Shown: positions 54,696 to 64,000 of the stretch, piece after piece
Position numbering within the stretch: the first letter of the stretch is position 1
Layout of the letters: every line of letters begins with the position of its first letter
DNA from: Pseudomonadota bacterium
GTDB taxonomy: Bacteria > Pseudomonadota > Gammaproteobacteria > Xanthomonadales > SZUA-38
Direction: 5' to 3'
Assembly (NCBI GenBank): GCA_039033415.1
Contig: JBCCCR010000018.1
Coordinates: 1-64,000, forward strand
Length of the DNA stretch: 64,000 bases
Translations under genes and position numbers: made by a program
Notes under the pieces: model-generated
The model's input: the letters and a program-made list of their open reading frames with translations, nothing else
What the model was told of the DNA's origin: nothing
Databases searched by the model: none

Positions 54696-55177
54696 CAGGT
54701 AGGCGCCCCTTCGGTGAGCTCGATCTCGCCGGTCAGCCAGCCGACGCTGATCAGCCAGCTGCGGCTGCCCGCGGTCAGCGTGATCTGGGCGCCGGTCGAG
54801 CTGCCGTCGGGGAAAAACCGCACGCGTCCGACGGTACCCTCGAGATCAAACGACGCGGTCTTGAGCGTCACGTCGACGCCGTCTGGCAGCACCACCGGCT
54901 CTTTCTCCGGCGATTTGAACGTGCGCTTTTCGACGTTCACCGCCAGGGTCTGCTCCTCGCGGGTCACGATGGCCTGGCCTCGCGTGTAGCGCAACGCGCT
55001 CACCAGATCCTTGCCGGCCTGCCGGGTTTTGACCCCGTCCAGGTTCCGGAACACCGATCCGCCCACCAGGCTCGCCAGCAGCCCAACCAGCACCAGCACC
55101 ACCAGCAGCTCGACGAGAGAAAACCCGTCGGTCCGCTGTCGGCGGTGATACGCCGCGTTGTGGTGCCGGGAGAGCAA
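54695..55177 (-). CDS. gspH: T2SS minor pseudopilin GspH
   Basis: A 160-residue minor pseudopilin with cleavage site TDG|FSLVELLVVLVLVGLLA. The only possible start is the TTG at 55177, because an in-frame stop lies six codons upstream with no ATG or GTG between. The start is one base past the gspG stop, so translation probably depends on coupling. Confidence 0.92.
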   Translation of the reverse strand: MLSRHHNAAYHRRQRTDGFSLVELLVVLVLVGLLASLVGGSVFRNLDGVKTRQAGKDLVSALRYTRGQAIVTREEQTLAVNVEKRTFKSPEKEPVVLPDGVDVTLKTASFDLEGTVGRVRFFPDGSSTGAQITLTAGSRSWLISVGWLTGEIELTEGAPT

Positions 55178-55178
55178 C

Positions 55179-55604
55179 TCAGTCCCAGTTACTCAGATCG
55201 CCGGAAGTGCCCTCGCCGCCCGGCGAGCCGTCTTCCCCATAGGTGATCAGGTCATAGGCCCCTTTCTCGCCGGGCTTGCGATACACCCAGTCGTTACCCC
55301 ACGGATCTTTGAGCACGCTGGAGGCGACGTATGGGCCGCTCCAAAACTCCGCGCTGCCGGGCTTCTCCACCAGCTCCGAAAGCGAATCGGGCAGCCGACC
55401 CACGTCGAGCGCAAAAGCGTCGATGTTCTGCTGAATCACCGTAATCTGGGCCTTGGCGGCCTTGAACTTGGCACCGGTCAGACGTCCCCAAACGTTGGGC
55501 AGCACCAGGCTCGCCAACAGGCCGAGGATGACCAGGACCACGAGCAGCTCCAGCAGACTGAAACCACGTTGACCGCGGCGTACGGGGGATTTTCGATTTT
55601 TCAT
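55179..55604 (-). CDS. gspG: T2SS major pseudopilin GspG
   Basis: Main subunit of the pseudopilus. It has 141 residues with cleavage site QRG|FSLLELLVVLVILGLLASLV, the globular domain with DPWGNDWVYR (typical of GspG), and calcium-site acidic residues near the end. The ATG at 55604 is favoured by AGAGAGG upstream; a GTG one codon earlier exists. Confidence 0.97.
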   Translation of the reverse strand: MKNRKSPVRRGQRGFSLLELLVVLVILGLLASLVLPNVWGRLTGAKFKAAKAQITVIQQNIDAFALDVGRLPDSLSELVEKPGSAEFWSGPYVASSVLKDPWGNDWVYRKPGEKGAYDLITYGEDGSPGGEGTSGDLSNWD

Positions 55605-55625
55605 CACAACCTCTCTTTACTTTCT

Positions 55626-56840
55626 TCAGACCAGGTCAGTGACCTGCAATATGGGCAGCATGACCGCGATGATGATCACGGCGATGAGTACGGCAAGGGC
55701 CATGGTCAGCAGCGGCACCAGCAGCGCCATCATTCGCTCCACAGCCGTTTTGACCTCCAAATCGTAAGCGTCGGCGACATCGACCAGCATCTCATCGAGC
55801 CGCCCCGTTTCCTCACCGACGCTGATCATCTGCAGCGCCAGGCGCGGAAACTCGCCGGTACCCGCCAACGCGTGGGCCATGGCGCCGCCGGTTTTGACTT
55901 CTTTGCTGGCCACGTCCACCGCGTCAGCCAGCACCGCATTGCCGAGCACGGCCCGGCCGATGGAGAGCGCGTTCAGGAGCGGCACACCGTTGGTCAGCAG
56001 CGTCCCAACCGTCCGGGACAGACGGGCCATTTCGACTTTGCGGATCAGCCCGCCGACACCCTTCAGTTTCAGAAACCGCTGATCCCAGTAGCGTCGGCTT
56101 TCGGCTTGCCCCAGCTGGCGCTGCACGTACACGGCCAGCAGCAGCGTGCCACCAATGAGCGCCCACCAGTAATCCTGGATCACGCGCCCGACGAATAGCA
56201 CCATAGAGGTGATACCCGGCAGGTCTTCGCCCAGATCCTCGAAGATCGGGGTGAACTGCGGCACCACGTAGGCCAGCAGCACCAGCAGCGAGCCAATGGC
56301 GAGGATGAGCAGGAGCGCTGGATAGATCAGGGCCGAGACGATGCTGTCTTTGAGCGCCTTGGAGCGATCGAGGTATTCAGCCAGGCGGGCGAGCGTTGTG
56401 TCCAGCGTGCCGCCGGTCTCGCCACCTCGCACCATATTAATGTAGAGGCGAGAAAACACGCCGTGCTGCTGCTCCAGCGCATCGGACAGCGGCGAGCCCC
56501 CGCGGACCTGATCCCGGATCGCCTTAATCAGCTTCTTCAGCGGTTCGCTCTCCCCCAGTTCCTCCAGTATCTGCAGGGCCCGATCCAGCGGCAGGCCTGC
56601 GCCGAGCAGGGTCGCCAGCTGCTGCGTCAGGCGCCCGATCTCAGCGCTTTTGACCCGACTGCCACCACCGAGCAGATCTCCCAGCCCAAGGCCGACACCT
56701 TGCCCGGCCTCCTGGGCATTGATGGGAATGTTGCCCGCTTCCTGCAGCTTGGCGATCACCTCGACGCTGCTGCCCGCCTCCATCTGCCCCGACAGGGTTT
56801 CGCCGCTGGGAGAGACCGCTTTGTAGCGAAAGGTGGGCAT
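55626..56840 (-). CDS. gspF: T2SS inner membrane platform protein GspF
   Basis: Polytopic platform protein, 404 residues, with two cytoplasmic helical repeats (about 70-170 and 270-375) and three membrane helices. LPLDRALQILEE, MVRGGETGGTLDTTLARLAEYLD and ISVGEETGRLDEML are the typical GspF/PilC blocks. It overlaps gspE by one base. Confidence 0.97.
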   Translation of the reverse strand: MPTFRYKAVSPSGETLSGQMEAGSSVEVIAKLQEAGNIPINAQEAGQGVGLGLGDLLGGGSRVKSAEIGRLTQQLATLLGAGLPLDRALQILEELGESEPLKKLIKAIRDQVRGGSPLSDALEQQHGVFSRLYINMVRGGETGGTLDTTLARLAEYLDRSKALKDSIVSALIYPALLLILAIGSLLVLLAYVVPQFTPIFEDLGEDLPGITSMVLFVGRVIQDYWWALIGGTLLLAVYVQRQLGQAESRRYWDQRFLKLKGVGGLIRKVEMARLSRTVGTLLTNGVPLLNALSIGRAVLGNAVLADAVDVASKEVKTGGAMAHALAGTGEFPRLALQMISVGEETGRLDEMLVDVADAYDLEVKTAVERMMALLVPLLTMALAVLIAVIIIAVMLPILQVTDLV

Positions 56841-58582
56841 CAGTTTTCCTGCGTGACCCGCAGCACTTCCTCAACGGTGGTCAGCCCGGCGACACACTTG
56901 GCCAGCCCGTCCTCGTACATCGTCCGCATGCCCTCTTCGCGGGCCATATCCATGATCTTGGAGGCGTCCGCATGCTGCATGACCAGGCGCCGAAGCGGGT
57001 CGGTCATGCGCAGAAATTCCAAGATTGAGCTTCGGCCGACGTAGCCCGTCGGCGTATTGTCTGACGGGACGGCCCGGTATAACTGGATCGGGGTCTGGTC
57101 CGTGTACCGGGCCAGCTCGAGCTCCTCAACCACTTCGGGGAGCGCCTCGTAGGGTTCCCGAGAATCGGGGTCCAGGCGTCGCACCAGCCGCTGAGCCAGG
57201 ATGCCCGTGACCGTGGAGGTCAGCAGGTAATCATCCACCCCCATGTCCAGCAGGCGGGTGACCCCACCCGGCGCATCGTTCGTGTGAATCGTGGACAGCA
57301 CCAGGTGGCCCGTCAGCGCCGACTGAATCGCAATTTTGGCCGTTTCCAGGTCTCGCATCTCGCCGATCATGATCACGTCCGGATCCTGGCGAACGATCGA
57401 ACGAAGCGCAGCCGCGAAGTCCAGCCCGATGCTCTGCTTGGCCTGAATCTGATTGACGCCTTCGAGCTGGTATTCCACCGGGTCTTCAACGGTGATGATC
57501 TTGCGTTCCGGTGTGTTGATCTGGGACAGCGCAGTGTAGAGCGTTGTGGTCTTACCGCTACCGGTGGGGCCGGTGACCAGAATGATGCCGTGAGGCAGAT
57601 CCAGCACCTCGTTAAACTGACTCAGCACCGGCTCACGGAACCCCAGCTTGTCAAAGCTGAATACAACGCTCTCCCGGTCCAAGATACGCATGACCACGCT
57701 TTCGCCGTGGGCCGTCGGCACCGTGGATACCCGCAGATCAAGCTCCTTGCCCTGCACCCGGAGCATGATGCGGCCATCCTGAGGCAGCCGGCGTTCGGCG
57801 ATGTTCAGCTTTGCCATGATCTTGACTCGGCTGATCACGGCCGCGGTTGAGCTGGACGGCGGCGCCTCCACTTCCTGCAGCACGCCATCAATGCGGTAGC
57901 GCACCTTCAGCCGGTTCTCGAAAGGCTCGATATGAATATCGGAGGCGCGCGACTCCACGGCGCGCTGCATGATCAGGTTGACCAGCCGGATCACCGGCGC
58001 CTCAGAGGCCAGGTCACGCAGGTGCTCGACATCGTCTTCGCCGGCCGCCACCTCGTCGGTCAGATTCTCGACAATCTGGCCCATGGCGCTGCGGCCGCCG
58101 CCAAAATAACGCTCGATGACGTCGTCGATCTCCGACTGGATTCCCACCGCGGGCTGGATCTGGCGGTTCAGCGCCATGCCGACCGCGCGCATGGCGTAGT
58201 CGTCCCGTGGATTGGCCATCGCCAGTAAGACGGTATCCCCCTGCTCGGCCAGCGGCACCACGTGGCGTTCCCGCATAAACCGCATGGGAAGGTCCACCGC
58301 GGGCGGTACCTCGGGGAAGTCTTTGCTGCTCATAAGCTTGAGATCGAGCAGGCCGGCCGTGGTCTCTGCCACATCACGTTCAGAGACCAGCCCGAGCCGC
58401 ACCAGCAGCCCGACAAAATTGTCGTTGCTCTCCGCCGCCAGCCGCTGCGCCTTCACCACGTCAGCGTCGCGTAGCCGCCCGGCCTCTACAAGCGCCGAAC
58501 AAAGCTCTTGATCGAACTCGCTTAACTGCTCCGGTAACGCATCATCCGCGTTGCCGGCTTCATCCCGTGCTGTGTCTGCCAT
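56840..58582 (-). CDS. gspE: T2SS ATPase GspE (XpsE-like), lacking the tetracysteine motif
   Basis: Cytoplasmic hexameric ATPase that drives pseudopilus assembly; 580 residues from the ATG at 58582. The N-terminal domains (about 20-160, GspE-N) are followed by the ATPase with Walker A GPTGSGKT (338-345), Asp box, Walker B (VIMIGEMRD) and His box (STIHTNDAPG). The CxxC...CxxC zinc motif normal in this family is gone: RRLDPDSREPY and VPSDNTPTGYVGR occupy its place. It begins the T2SS operon; no clear promoter was recognised in the 170 bases upstream. Confidence 0.97.
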   Translation of the reverse strand: MADTARDEAGNADDALPEQLSEFDQELCSALVEAGRLRDADVVKAQRLAAESNDNFVGLLVRLGLVSERDVAETTAGLLDLKLMSSKDFPEVPPAVDLPMRFMRERHVVPLAEQGDTVLLAMANPRDDYAMRAVGMALNRQIQPAVGIQSEIDDVIERYFGGGRSAMGQIVENLTDEVAAGEDDVEHLRDLASEAPVIRLVNLIMQRAVESRASDIHIEPFENRLKVRYRIDGVLQEVEAPPSSSTAAVISRVKIMAKLNIAERRLPQDGRIMLRVQGKELDLRVSTVPTAHGESVVMRILDRESVVFSFDKLGFREPVLSQFNEVLDLPHGIILVTGPTGSGKTTTLYTALSQINTPERKIITVEDPVEYQLEGVNQIQAKQSIGLDFAAALRSIVRQDPDVIMIGEMRDLETAKIAIQSALTGHLVLSTIHTNDAPGGVTRLLDMGVDDYLLTSTVTGILAQRLVRRLDPDSREPYEALPEVVEELELARYTDQTPIQLYRAVPSDNTPTGYVGRSSILEFLRMTDPLRRLVMQHADASKIMDMAREEGMRTMYEDGLAKCVAGLTTVEEVLRVTQEN

Positions 58583-58752
58583 GATCACTGTGTCCCATCA
58601 GCGCTCCGCGGTCCCAAAGCGCTTGTTCTTATCGGCATTGTTGAAATATTCTGACAGCTATGCCGGTCACGAGTTCGTTGCGGATTGTTCCGCCTCTCCA
58701 TTTCAAGCGAACAACGGCCGCCATGGCCTCAACCGACAAACTTCAACGCGAC

Positions 58753-59388
58753 CTAAGCGCGTCCCCGCCCACCGAGGCCGCCAAGCTGCGGCACCAGGGA
58801 TTCGATGTATGCTCGATTGAGCAGCAGCCAGAGAATCACCGGCACCACGCTGGGAATAATCAGGTAACCAAACTGATAGGCCAGCGCGGTCGGTGACGGC
58901 CCGATACCCACCTCAGCCATCACGGCAGCCCCTTCTGCGCCGAGCTGGAAGTGCAAGGTTTTGAAGGTCTCCCAGATGCTGCCCCACGACTGGACCAGCG
59001 CAATCACCAGCCACCCCACCAGGATCTGCAGCGTTCGCGTGAGGTGGCTCAAAGGCGTACAGATCACCAGCCCGGCGAAGAGCGGCAGACCATAACCATA
59101 GATCAGCGGGTTGACCGGAATGGCGACCACCGGTTGCCCCTGGCCCGGCCGCATCTGCTCTTCCGGAATGGCCATGAGCACCTCAGCCTCCAGCTCGTGG
59201 CCATTTTGGACGACGTTGTAAAACTGTTCTGGCCAGATACCGGTCAGCAGCAGGTCCACCAGCACCGTGACCGGAACCACAAAGAGCTGGCGCCATAGAA
59301 TCCAGAAAAAGAACGCGAGCGGCAGCCAGAGCAACGCCCGGAGCAGGAAGCCCTTCAGCGTGACCGTGGCGGGCGACGTTTCGCTCAT
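58753..59388 (-). CDS. Inner membrane protein, possibly exosortase H-associated type
   Basis: A 211-residue membrane protein with about four to five hydrophobic segments ([56 protein letters not shown]). It resembles, by memory only, the membrane proteins annotated as exosortase H-associated, though no exosortase gene lies in the window. The ATG overlaps the purL stop (ATGA), so it is translated after purL. Function unknown. Confidence 0.75.
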   Translation of the reverse strand: MSETSPATVTLKGFLLRALLWLPLAFFFWILWRQLFVVPVTVLVDLLLTGIWPEQFYNVVQNGHELEAEVLMAIPEEQMRPGQGQPVVAIPVNPLIYGYGLPLFAGLVICTPLSHLTRTLQILVGWLVIALVQSWGSIWETFKTLHFQLGAEGAAVMAEVGIGPSPTALAYQFGYLIIPSVVPVILWLLLNRAYIESLVPQLGGLGGRGRA

Positions 59389-62300
59389 TTGAGCCACGCT
59401 CTTGCGTTGAGGAACATCTTTGTCCACGGACCGTAGTCCGGCCAGTCGCCCGGCGCCCACGAGTGCTGGACGGTGCGGAACACGCGTTCGGGGTGGGGCA
59501 TCATCAGGGTTACGCGCCCGTCAGCATTACACACCCCGGTGATTCCGCCGGGACTCCCGTTCGGATTTTCGGGATACCGCCGGGCAGCCCGACCGTCGGA
59601 CTTAACGAACCGCAGCGCCAGCCGCCGACCCAGCTGGCCGACGCCTGCCTCCGACTCAAAGAGGCACCGGCCCTCACCGTGAGACACGGCCACAGGCAGG
59701 CGTGACCCCTGCATGCCCTGCAGCAGGACCGACGGTGAGTCGGTGATTTCAACCTGGCTCAACCGAGCCTCGAACTGCTCCGACCGGTTTCTGACAAACC
59801 GCGGCCAGCCCTCACTGCCGGGGATCAGTTCGCGCAGCGCGGACAGCATCTGGCAGCCGTTGCAGACGCCGAGCACAAATCGGTCCGGGTCGCGGAAAAA
59901 ATCAGCGAACTGGGCGCGCAAATCCGCGCGGTGCAGAATCGCTTTGGCCCAGCCCTGACCGGCACCGAGCACATCGCCGTAGGAAAACCCGCCGCACGCA
60001 GCCAGACCGCTGAACTGTTCGAGCCGCACCTTCCCCTCGATCAGATCGGTCATGTGTACGTCGACGGGCGTAAAGCCAGCGAAGTGAAACGCCGCCGCCA
60101 TCTCCGTATGGCCGTTCACTCCCTGCTCGCGCAAAATGGCGACCTGGGGTTTGTGATCCTGCCGCTGCGCCTGCCTGACCTGATCGGGCAGTTCATCGAG
60201 ATCAAAACTGAGATGAGGGTTCAATCCGGGATAATTCTGGGCGATGGCCTCGCGCTCTTCATCGACGCAGGCGGGGTTGTCGCGCAGCCGGGCAACCGCG
60301 TGGCTGGTTTCCTCCCAGACTCGCTGCAGCCCGCTGCGCGTGCTCGAAACCAGCGTACGCCCCTGCTGGTTGATCAGCACCTGTCCGTCGCTGCGCGGCC
60401 TGGCCAGCAGCTGGCAGGCCAGCCCACGGCGGTGGAACGCCTGCGTCACATGGTCGACATTGTCGGCGCGGACCTGGATCACCGCGCCCGCCTCTTCGTT
60501 AAACAGCCAGGGCAGCGCGTTGGCATCGTCGGGCACCTCGATATCGAGTCCGCAGCGCGCCGCAAAGGCCATTTCGAGCGCGCAGGTGACGGCGCCGCCG
60601 TCCGAGCGGTCGTGGTATGCCAGCAGCAGCCGCTGTGCGTTGAGTGAGGTGATCAGCTCAAAAAAGATTCCGAGCGGCTCCGGCTGTACGTCTGGCGCTT
60701 CTGCGCTGACGGTGCCGTAAGCCTGGGCCAGCGCGCTGCCGCCCAACCGCTGCGCGCCGGCCGACAACTCCACCAGCAGCAGCGGATGCAGTGCGTCCAC
60801 CTTCAGCTGCGGCGTCAGCGCCCGGCGCACGTCCGCCACCGGCGCGAAGCCGCTCACGACTAGCGACAGCGGCGCCCGGCGGCGCTGCTCCTGCCCCGTT
60901 TCATCGGTCCACACGGTTTGCATCGACAGCGAGTCTTTGCCGACCGGAATGGTCAGCGACAGCTTGGGGCAAAACTCCATGCCGACCGCTTTCACCGCGT
61001 CGAAGAGACGTGCGTCCTCCCCCGCGGCGCCGGCGGCCGCCATCCAGTTGGCCGACAGCTTGATCCTGGACAGCCGGCCGATGCCGCTGCCCGCCAGATT
61101 GGTGACCACCTCCGCCACCGCCATCCGGGCGGCCGCGGGTGCGTCCAGCAATGCTATGGGCGTGCGCTCGCCAACCGCCATCGCCTCGCCGGCGTGTCCA
61201 TGAAAATCCGCCAGCGTCACCGCGGAGTCCGCCACCGGCACCTGCCACGGCCCGATCATCTGGTCGCGGCTCACCAGCCCACCCACCGTGCGGTCACCGA
61301 TGGTGATCAGAAAGCGCTTGCTGGCGACCGAAGGAATCCGCAAGACCCGCAGCAGCGCCCGTTCCAGCTTGATGTCGGCCAGCGGCAGCCGGCTGAGGGG
61401 TAGCGGCAGCCGACGAACGTCCCGGCTTAGCTTCGGCGGCTTGCCAAACAGCACCGACATCGGCAGATCCACCGCCGGCTCATTCAGCAGCTCGTCGTTC
61501 AGGCGCAGGTGGCACTCACTCGTGGCCCGACCCAGATTGGCTACCGGACATCGCTCTCGCTGGCAGAACGCGAGAAACAGCGCCAGCCCCGACTCCGCGA
61601 CGCCCAGCACGTAGCGCTCCTGGGCCTCGTTGCTCCAGATCTGCATCGGCGACAGGCCGGAGTCACCCAGCGGGATTCGACGCAGCTCGAGCATGCCCCC
61701 GCGCTCGGCATCATTCAGCAGCTCGGGGATCGCGTTGGACAAACCGCCGGCACCGACGTCATGAATCGACTCGATCGGATTGTCCTCGCCCAGCGCCCAG
61801 CACCGATCGATGACCTCCTGGCACCGTCGCTGCATTTCGGGGTTGTCCCGCTGCACCGAAGCGTAGTCGAGCTCTGAGTCGGAGCTCCCGCTGCTCATCG
61901 ACGAGGCGGCGCCACCACCGAGACCAATCAGCAGCGCCGGACCACCTAGCACCAGCACATGATGGCCAGGCTTGAGCGGCTTTTTCAGCACCGCGTGCGG
62001 GCCGATACTCCCCATGCCGCCGGCGAGCATGATCGGCTTGTGATAACCGTAGGCAACTCCACCCAGCCGCGCTTCAAAGGATCGGAAGTAGCCGCAGAGC
62101 GCCGGGCGACCAAACTCGTTGTTGAAGCTCGCTGCACCGATCGGCCCCTCGAGCATGATTTCCAGGGCGCTGGCCATGTGGGGCGGTCGGGCGGTGTCTT
62201 CCTCCCACGGGCGCGGGTTATCGGGCAAGTGTAGATCGGCGACAGAAAACCCGGTTAACCCGGCTTTGGGTTTGCCGCCGCGCCCGGTGGCCGCTTCATC

Positions 62301-63272
62301 GCGGATCTCGCCGCCGGAACCCGTCGCCGCCCCTGGGTAGGGTGAGATACCCGTCGGGTGGTTGTGGGTTTCGACCTTGATCATGAAGTGACTGGGTTCC
62401 CGCCGGCTGACATAGCGCTGGGTTTTCGGGTCGACCATCCAGCGCTCGGCGGTGCTTCCCTCGACCACCGCCGCGTTGTCGCTGTAGGCGCTGAGTACCC
62501 CATCAGCAAAACGCTCGTGGGTGTTGCGGATCATGCCGAACAGCGAGCGCTCCGCCGACACAGCGTCAACCCGCCAGTCGGCGTTAAAAATTTTGTGACG
62601 GCAGTGCTCCGAGTTGGCCTGCGCAAACATCATCAGCTCGGCGTCTGTCGGGTCCCGGCCGAGCTCACCGTAGGCGGCCGTGAGGTAATCGATTTCGTCC
62701 TCTGCGAGCGCCAGACCCAGCGCGCGATTGGCGCTGACGAGTGCCTCACGGCCCAGCCGCCACACCGCCACCCGGCCAACCGGCTGCGGTTTGCCCTGTT
62801 CGAACAGGGCCCTCACCCCGGTCAGGTCCGCCAACACCTGTGAGGTCATTCGGTCGTGGAGGTGCAGCGTCTCGAGCGGTTGGCGAACGGGTGCAGCAAA
62901 CTGGTAGCGGACTCCGCGTTCCACCCGTCTGACCCAGCCAAGGCCGCAGCCCCGGACGATCTCTGTGGCTTTGCTCGACCAGGGGCTGATCGTGCCTTCC
63001 CGGGGCAACACAAACACCATGCTGTGATCCTGGGATTCCAGGGAGATCTCGTCGCGTGCGCCCAGCAGGGAGGACAGCTCAACCCAGTGGGCGTCACTCA
63101 CCGTGCGGGCCGCCGATCGAGTAGTCGCGGCCAGGAAGACCTCCCTCGCCTCCATCAGCTCCGGCACGGCACCACCGCCACGGGCGGCAGCCCGGGCGGA
63201 CAGCTGACGATTGATTTTCTCCAGCCGAAACACCGACAGGTACGGGGCTCCGGAGAGGCAGCGCAGCAGCAT
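59385..63272 (-). CDS. purL: Phosphoribosylformylglycinamidine synthase (large, single-chain)
   Basis: Converts FGAR and glutamine to FGAM in purine synthesis. The 1295-residue single-chain form is typical of Proteobacteria. It has a PurS-like N-terminal domain, FGAM synthetase halves ([34 protein letters not shown]) and a C-terminal glutaminase with nucleophile GVCNGCQM (about residue 1135) and the [11 protein letters not shown] histidine/glutamate. It follows dsbC with a 268-base gap, and its stop overlaps the small membrane protein gene. Confidence 0.98.
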   Translation of the reverse strand: MLLRCLSGAPYLSVFRLEKINRQLSARAAARGGGAVPELMEAREVFLAATTRSAARTVSDAHWVELSSLLGARDEISLESQDHSMVFVLPREGTISPWSSKATEIVRGCGLGWVRRVERGVRYQFAAPVRQPLETLHLHDRMTSQVLADLTGVRALFEQGKPQPVGRVAVWRLGREALVSANRALGLALAEDEIDYLTAAYGELGRDPTDAELMMFAQANSEHCRHKIFNADWRVDAVSAERSLFGMIRNTHERFADGVLSAYSDNAAVVEGSTAERWMVDPKTQRYVSRREPSHFMIKVETHNHPTGISPYPGAATGSGGEIRDEAATGRGGKPKAGLTGFSVADLHLPDNPRPWEEDTARPPHMASALEIMLEGPIGAASFNNEFGRPALCGYFRSFEARLGGVAYGYHKPIMLAGGMGSIGPHAVLKKPLKPGHHVLVLGGPALLIGLGGGAASSMSSGSSDSELDYASVQRDNPEMQRRCQEVIDRCWALGEDNPIESIHDVGAGGLSNAIPELLNDAERGGMLELRRIPLGDSGLSPMQIWSNEAQERYVLGVAESGLALFLAFCQRERCPVANLGRATSECHLRLNDELLNEPAVDLPMSVLFGKPPKLSRDVRRLPLPLSRLPLADIKLERALLRVLRIPSVASKRFLITIGDRTVGGLVSRDQMIGPWQVPVADSAVTLADFHGHAGEAMAVGERTPIALLDAPAAARMAVAEVVTNLAGSGIGRLSRIKLSANWMAAAGAAGEDARLFDAVKAVGMEFCPKLSLTIPVGKDSLSMQTVWTDETGQEQRRRAPLSLVVSGFAPVADVRRALTPQLKVDALHPLLLVELSAGAQRLGGSALAQAYGTVSAEAPDVQPEPLGIFFELITSLNAQRLLLAYHDRSDGGAVTCALEMAFAARCGLDIEVPDDANALPWLFNEEAGAVIQVRADNVDHVTQAFHRRGLACQLLARPRSDGQVLINQQGRTLVSSTRSGLQRVWEETSHAVARLRDNPACVDEEREAIAQNYPGLNPHLSFDLDELPDQVRQAQRQDHKPQVAILREQGVNGHTEMAAAFHFAGFTPVDVHMTDLIEGKVRLEQFSGLAACGGFSYGDVLGAGQGWAKAILHRADLRAQFADFFRDPDRFVLGVCNGCQMLSALRELIPGSEGWPRFVRNRSEQFEARLSQVEITDSPSVLLQGMQGSRLPVAVSHGEGRCLFESEAGVGQLGRRLALRFVKSDGRAARRYPENPNGSPGGITGVCNADGRVTLMMPHPERVFRTVQHSWAPGDWPDYGPWTKMFLNARAWLK

Positions 63273-63540
63273 CTGGTCAGAACCTCGGGATTTGCGGCGG
63301 AACGACGATCTGACCGGAGCATAAGACGGTCTGACTCGAGGCGTTCACGCCATTCGTGCGGCCAATCATCTGGTGAGGAAAACCCGAAGCCGGAGCAGGC
63401 CCGATGATACCGGAATCCAGTGCCCGCGGGCGACCCAGGCCGCTTCGCGGCCGTTCAAAAGACGGGGTTTTGGTGCGGCTCTTGCGGCCGCCGTGGGAGG
63501 GAGCTAGCCCCGCCCGCAGCGTCAGAATCCGGGCGGCGGT
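63273..63540. other. Intergenic region upstream of purL
   Basis: A 268-base gap between the dsbC stop and the purL ATG. It contains a GGCCGC-TTC-GCGGCC hairpin near 63438-63455, which could end dsbC transcription, and otherwise GC-rich sequence in which I recognise no promoter or riboswitch. Confidence 0.4.
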
Positions 63541-64000
63541 CTAGGGCGTCGCCAGCTGCTGGAGACGCACGATCAGATCAGCCGGCGGAACATACCCAGG
63601 AATCAGCGTGCCGCTATCGGTGACGAGTGCCGGTGTCCCGGTGACCCCCAGCTCCCGACCCAGGTTATAGTGGCTTTCGATCGGGTTGTCACACTGCGCC
63701 GCCGCAGGCTCTTCGCCCGACTTGGCGAGCGTCATTGCCGCATTCTGGTCCGGAGCACACCAGACGGAGACCGCTTTATCGAAGGAGTGAGAGCCTAGAC
63801 CGGCACGCGGGAAAAACAGGTAGTCGACCTCAATGCCGAGACGATTATATTCAGCGATCTGGTCGTGAAGCCGTCGGCAGTAACCACAGTCGATGTCGGT
63901 GAACACGGTAATTCGATGCTTCTTTTCGCCGTTGGCCGCAAACCGGATCCGCTCACCATCGGTCACGCCTTCCAGGCGGCTACTGCGCACCGCACCTTTG
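63541..64000 (-). CDS. dsbC: DsbC, thiol:disulfide interchange isomerase (5' partial)
   Basis: Periplasmic disulfide isomerase. The reading frame is open to the right edge (K-G-A-V before the first listed Val), so the signal peptide and most of the dimerisation domain are missing. The visible 152 or so residues carry the end of the linker (RLEGVTDGERI), the thioredoxin-fold active site CGYC, and the cis-proline GTPALV. This is the DsbC/DsbG type rather than DsbA, judging by CGYC. Confidence 0.93.
   Translation of the reverse strand, partial: KGAVRSSRLEGVTDGERIRFAANGEKKHRITVFTDIDCGYCRRLHDQIAEYNRLGIEVDYLFFPRAGLGSHSFDKAVSVWCAPDQNAAMTLAKSGEEPAAAQCDNPIESHYNLGRELGVTGTPALVTDSGTLIPGYVPPADLIVRLQQLATP

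Noticed and set aside
1-64000. Prophage, insertion sequence transposase, tRNA or rRNA genes
   Set aside because: Looked for throughout; no integrase, transposase, tRNA or rRNA signature was recognised.

Overview
The window reads as one contiguous piece of a GC-rich gammaproteobacterial chromosome. Almost every gene is on the minus strand; the exceptions are dciA, lpoA-yraN-dolP and the partial gene at the left edge. The order secA / M23 peptidase / dciA / lpxC / ftsZ ... mraZ / rnpB / rsmI / lpoA / yraN / dolP resembles the Pseudomonas arrangement. The type II secretion operon, in the order E-F-G-H-I-J-K-L-M-N-D with a lipoprotein secretin and a GspE lacking the tetracysteine, is the Xanthomonas (xps) type. 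I therefore place the organism near the Xanthomonadales; the taxon is an inference from gene order only.

Layout. 1-5 kb: partial coiled-coil/HhH protein, secA, an M23 envelope peptidase, dciA, and a REP-like palindrome. 5-22 kb: the division and cell wall (dcw) cluster, transcribed from a recognisable mraZ promoter (about 21.9 kb) down to a strong terminator after ftsZ (6.3 kb), with lpxC as a separate unit beyond it. The cluster is nearly gapless (TGATG and ATGA overlaps), but murD is absent: mraY overlaps ftsW directly. An intrinsic terminator lies between mraZ and rsmH. 22-26.6 kb: rnpB (RNase P RNA), rsmI, and the divergent lpoA-yraN-dolP, without the usual diaA. 26.6-33.7 kb: a glyA-nrdR-ribD-ribE-ribBX-ribH-nusB-thiL-pgpA operon, where the ribBA-type gene has a GTP cyclohydrolase II half without zinc cysteines. 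33.8-44.2 kb: a glycan export and assembly locus (parvulin isomerase, Wzm/Wzt-like ABC transporter, three glycosyltransferase-type genes, a methyltransferase, a nucleoside-sugar epimerase-like gene) ending in the translation factor ettA. 44.2-47.7 kb: three envelope or secreted proteins of unknown function, one with a very strong UUCG-loop terminator. 47.7-47.9 kb: an unusual run of five consecutive palindromes. 47.9-58.6 kb: the complete T2SS operon. 58.7-64 kb: a small membrane protein coupled to purL, then dsbC running off the right edge.

Functionally the window is dominated by envelope biogenesis: peptidoglycan precursors and septation (dcw), lipid A commitment (lpxC), activation of peptidoglycan synthase (lpoA), outer membrane maintenance (dolP), the Sec motor, disulfide isomerisation, protein secretion through the outer membrane and surface glycan export. 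I see no phage, IS transposase, CRISPR array, tRNA or rRNA. The points most worth a second look are the missing murD (compatible with the MurD2/MurL route known from Xanthomonas), the hairpin array next to gspD, the REP-like palindrome that supplies the dciA stop codon, the GspE without zinc cysteines, and a large glycosyltransferase-like protein with a possible PqqD-like N-terminal domain.
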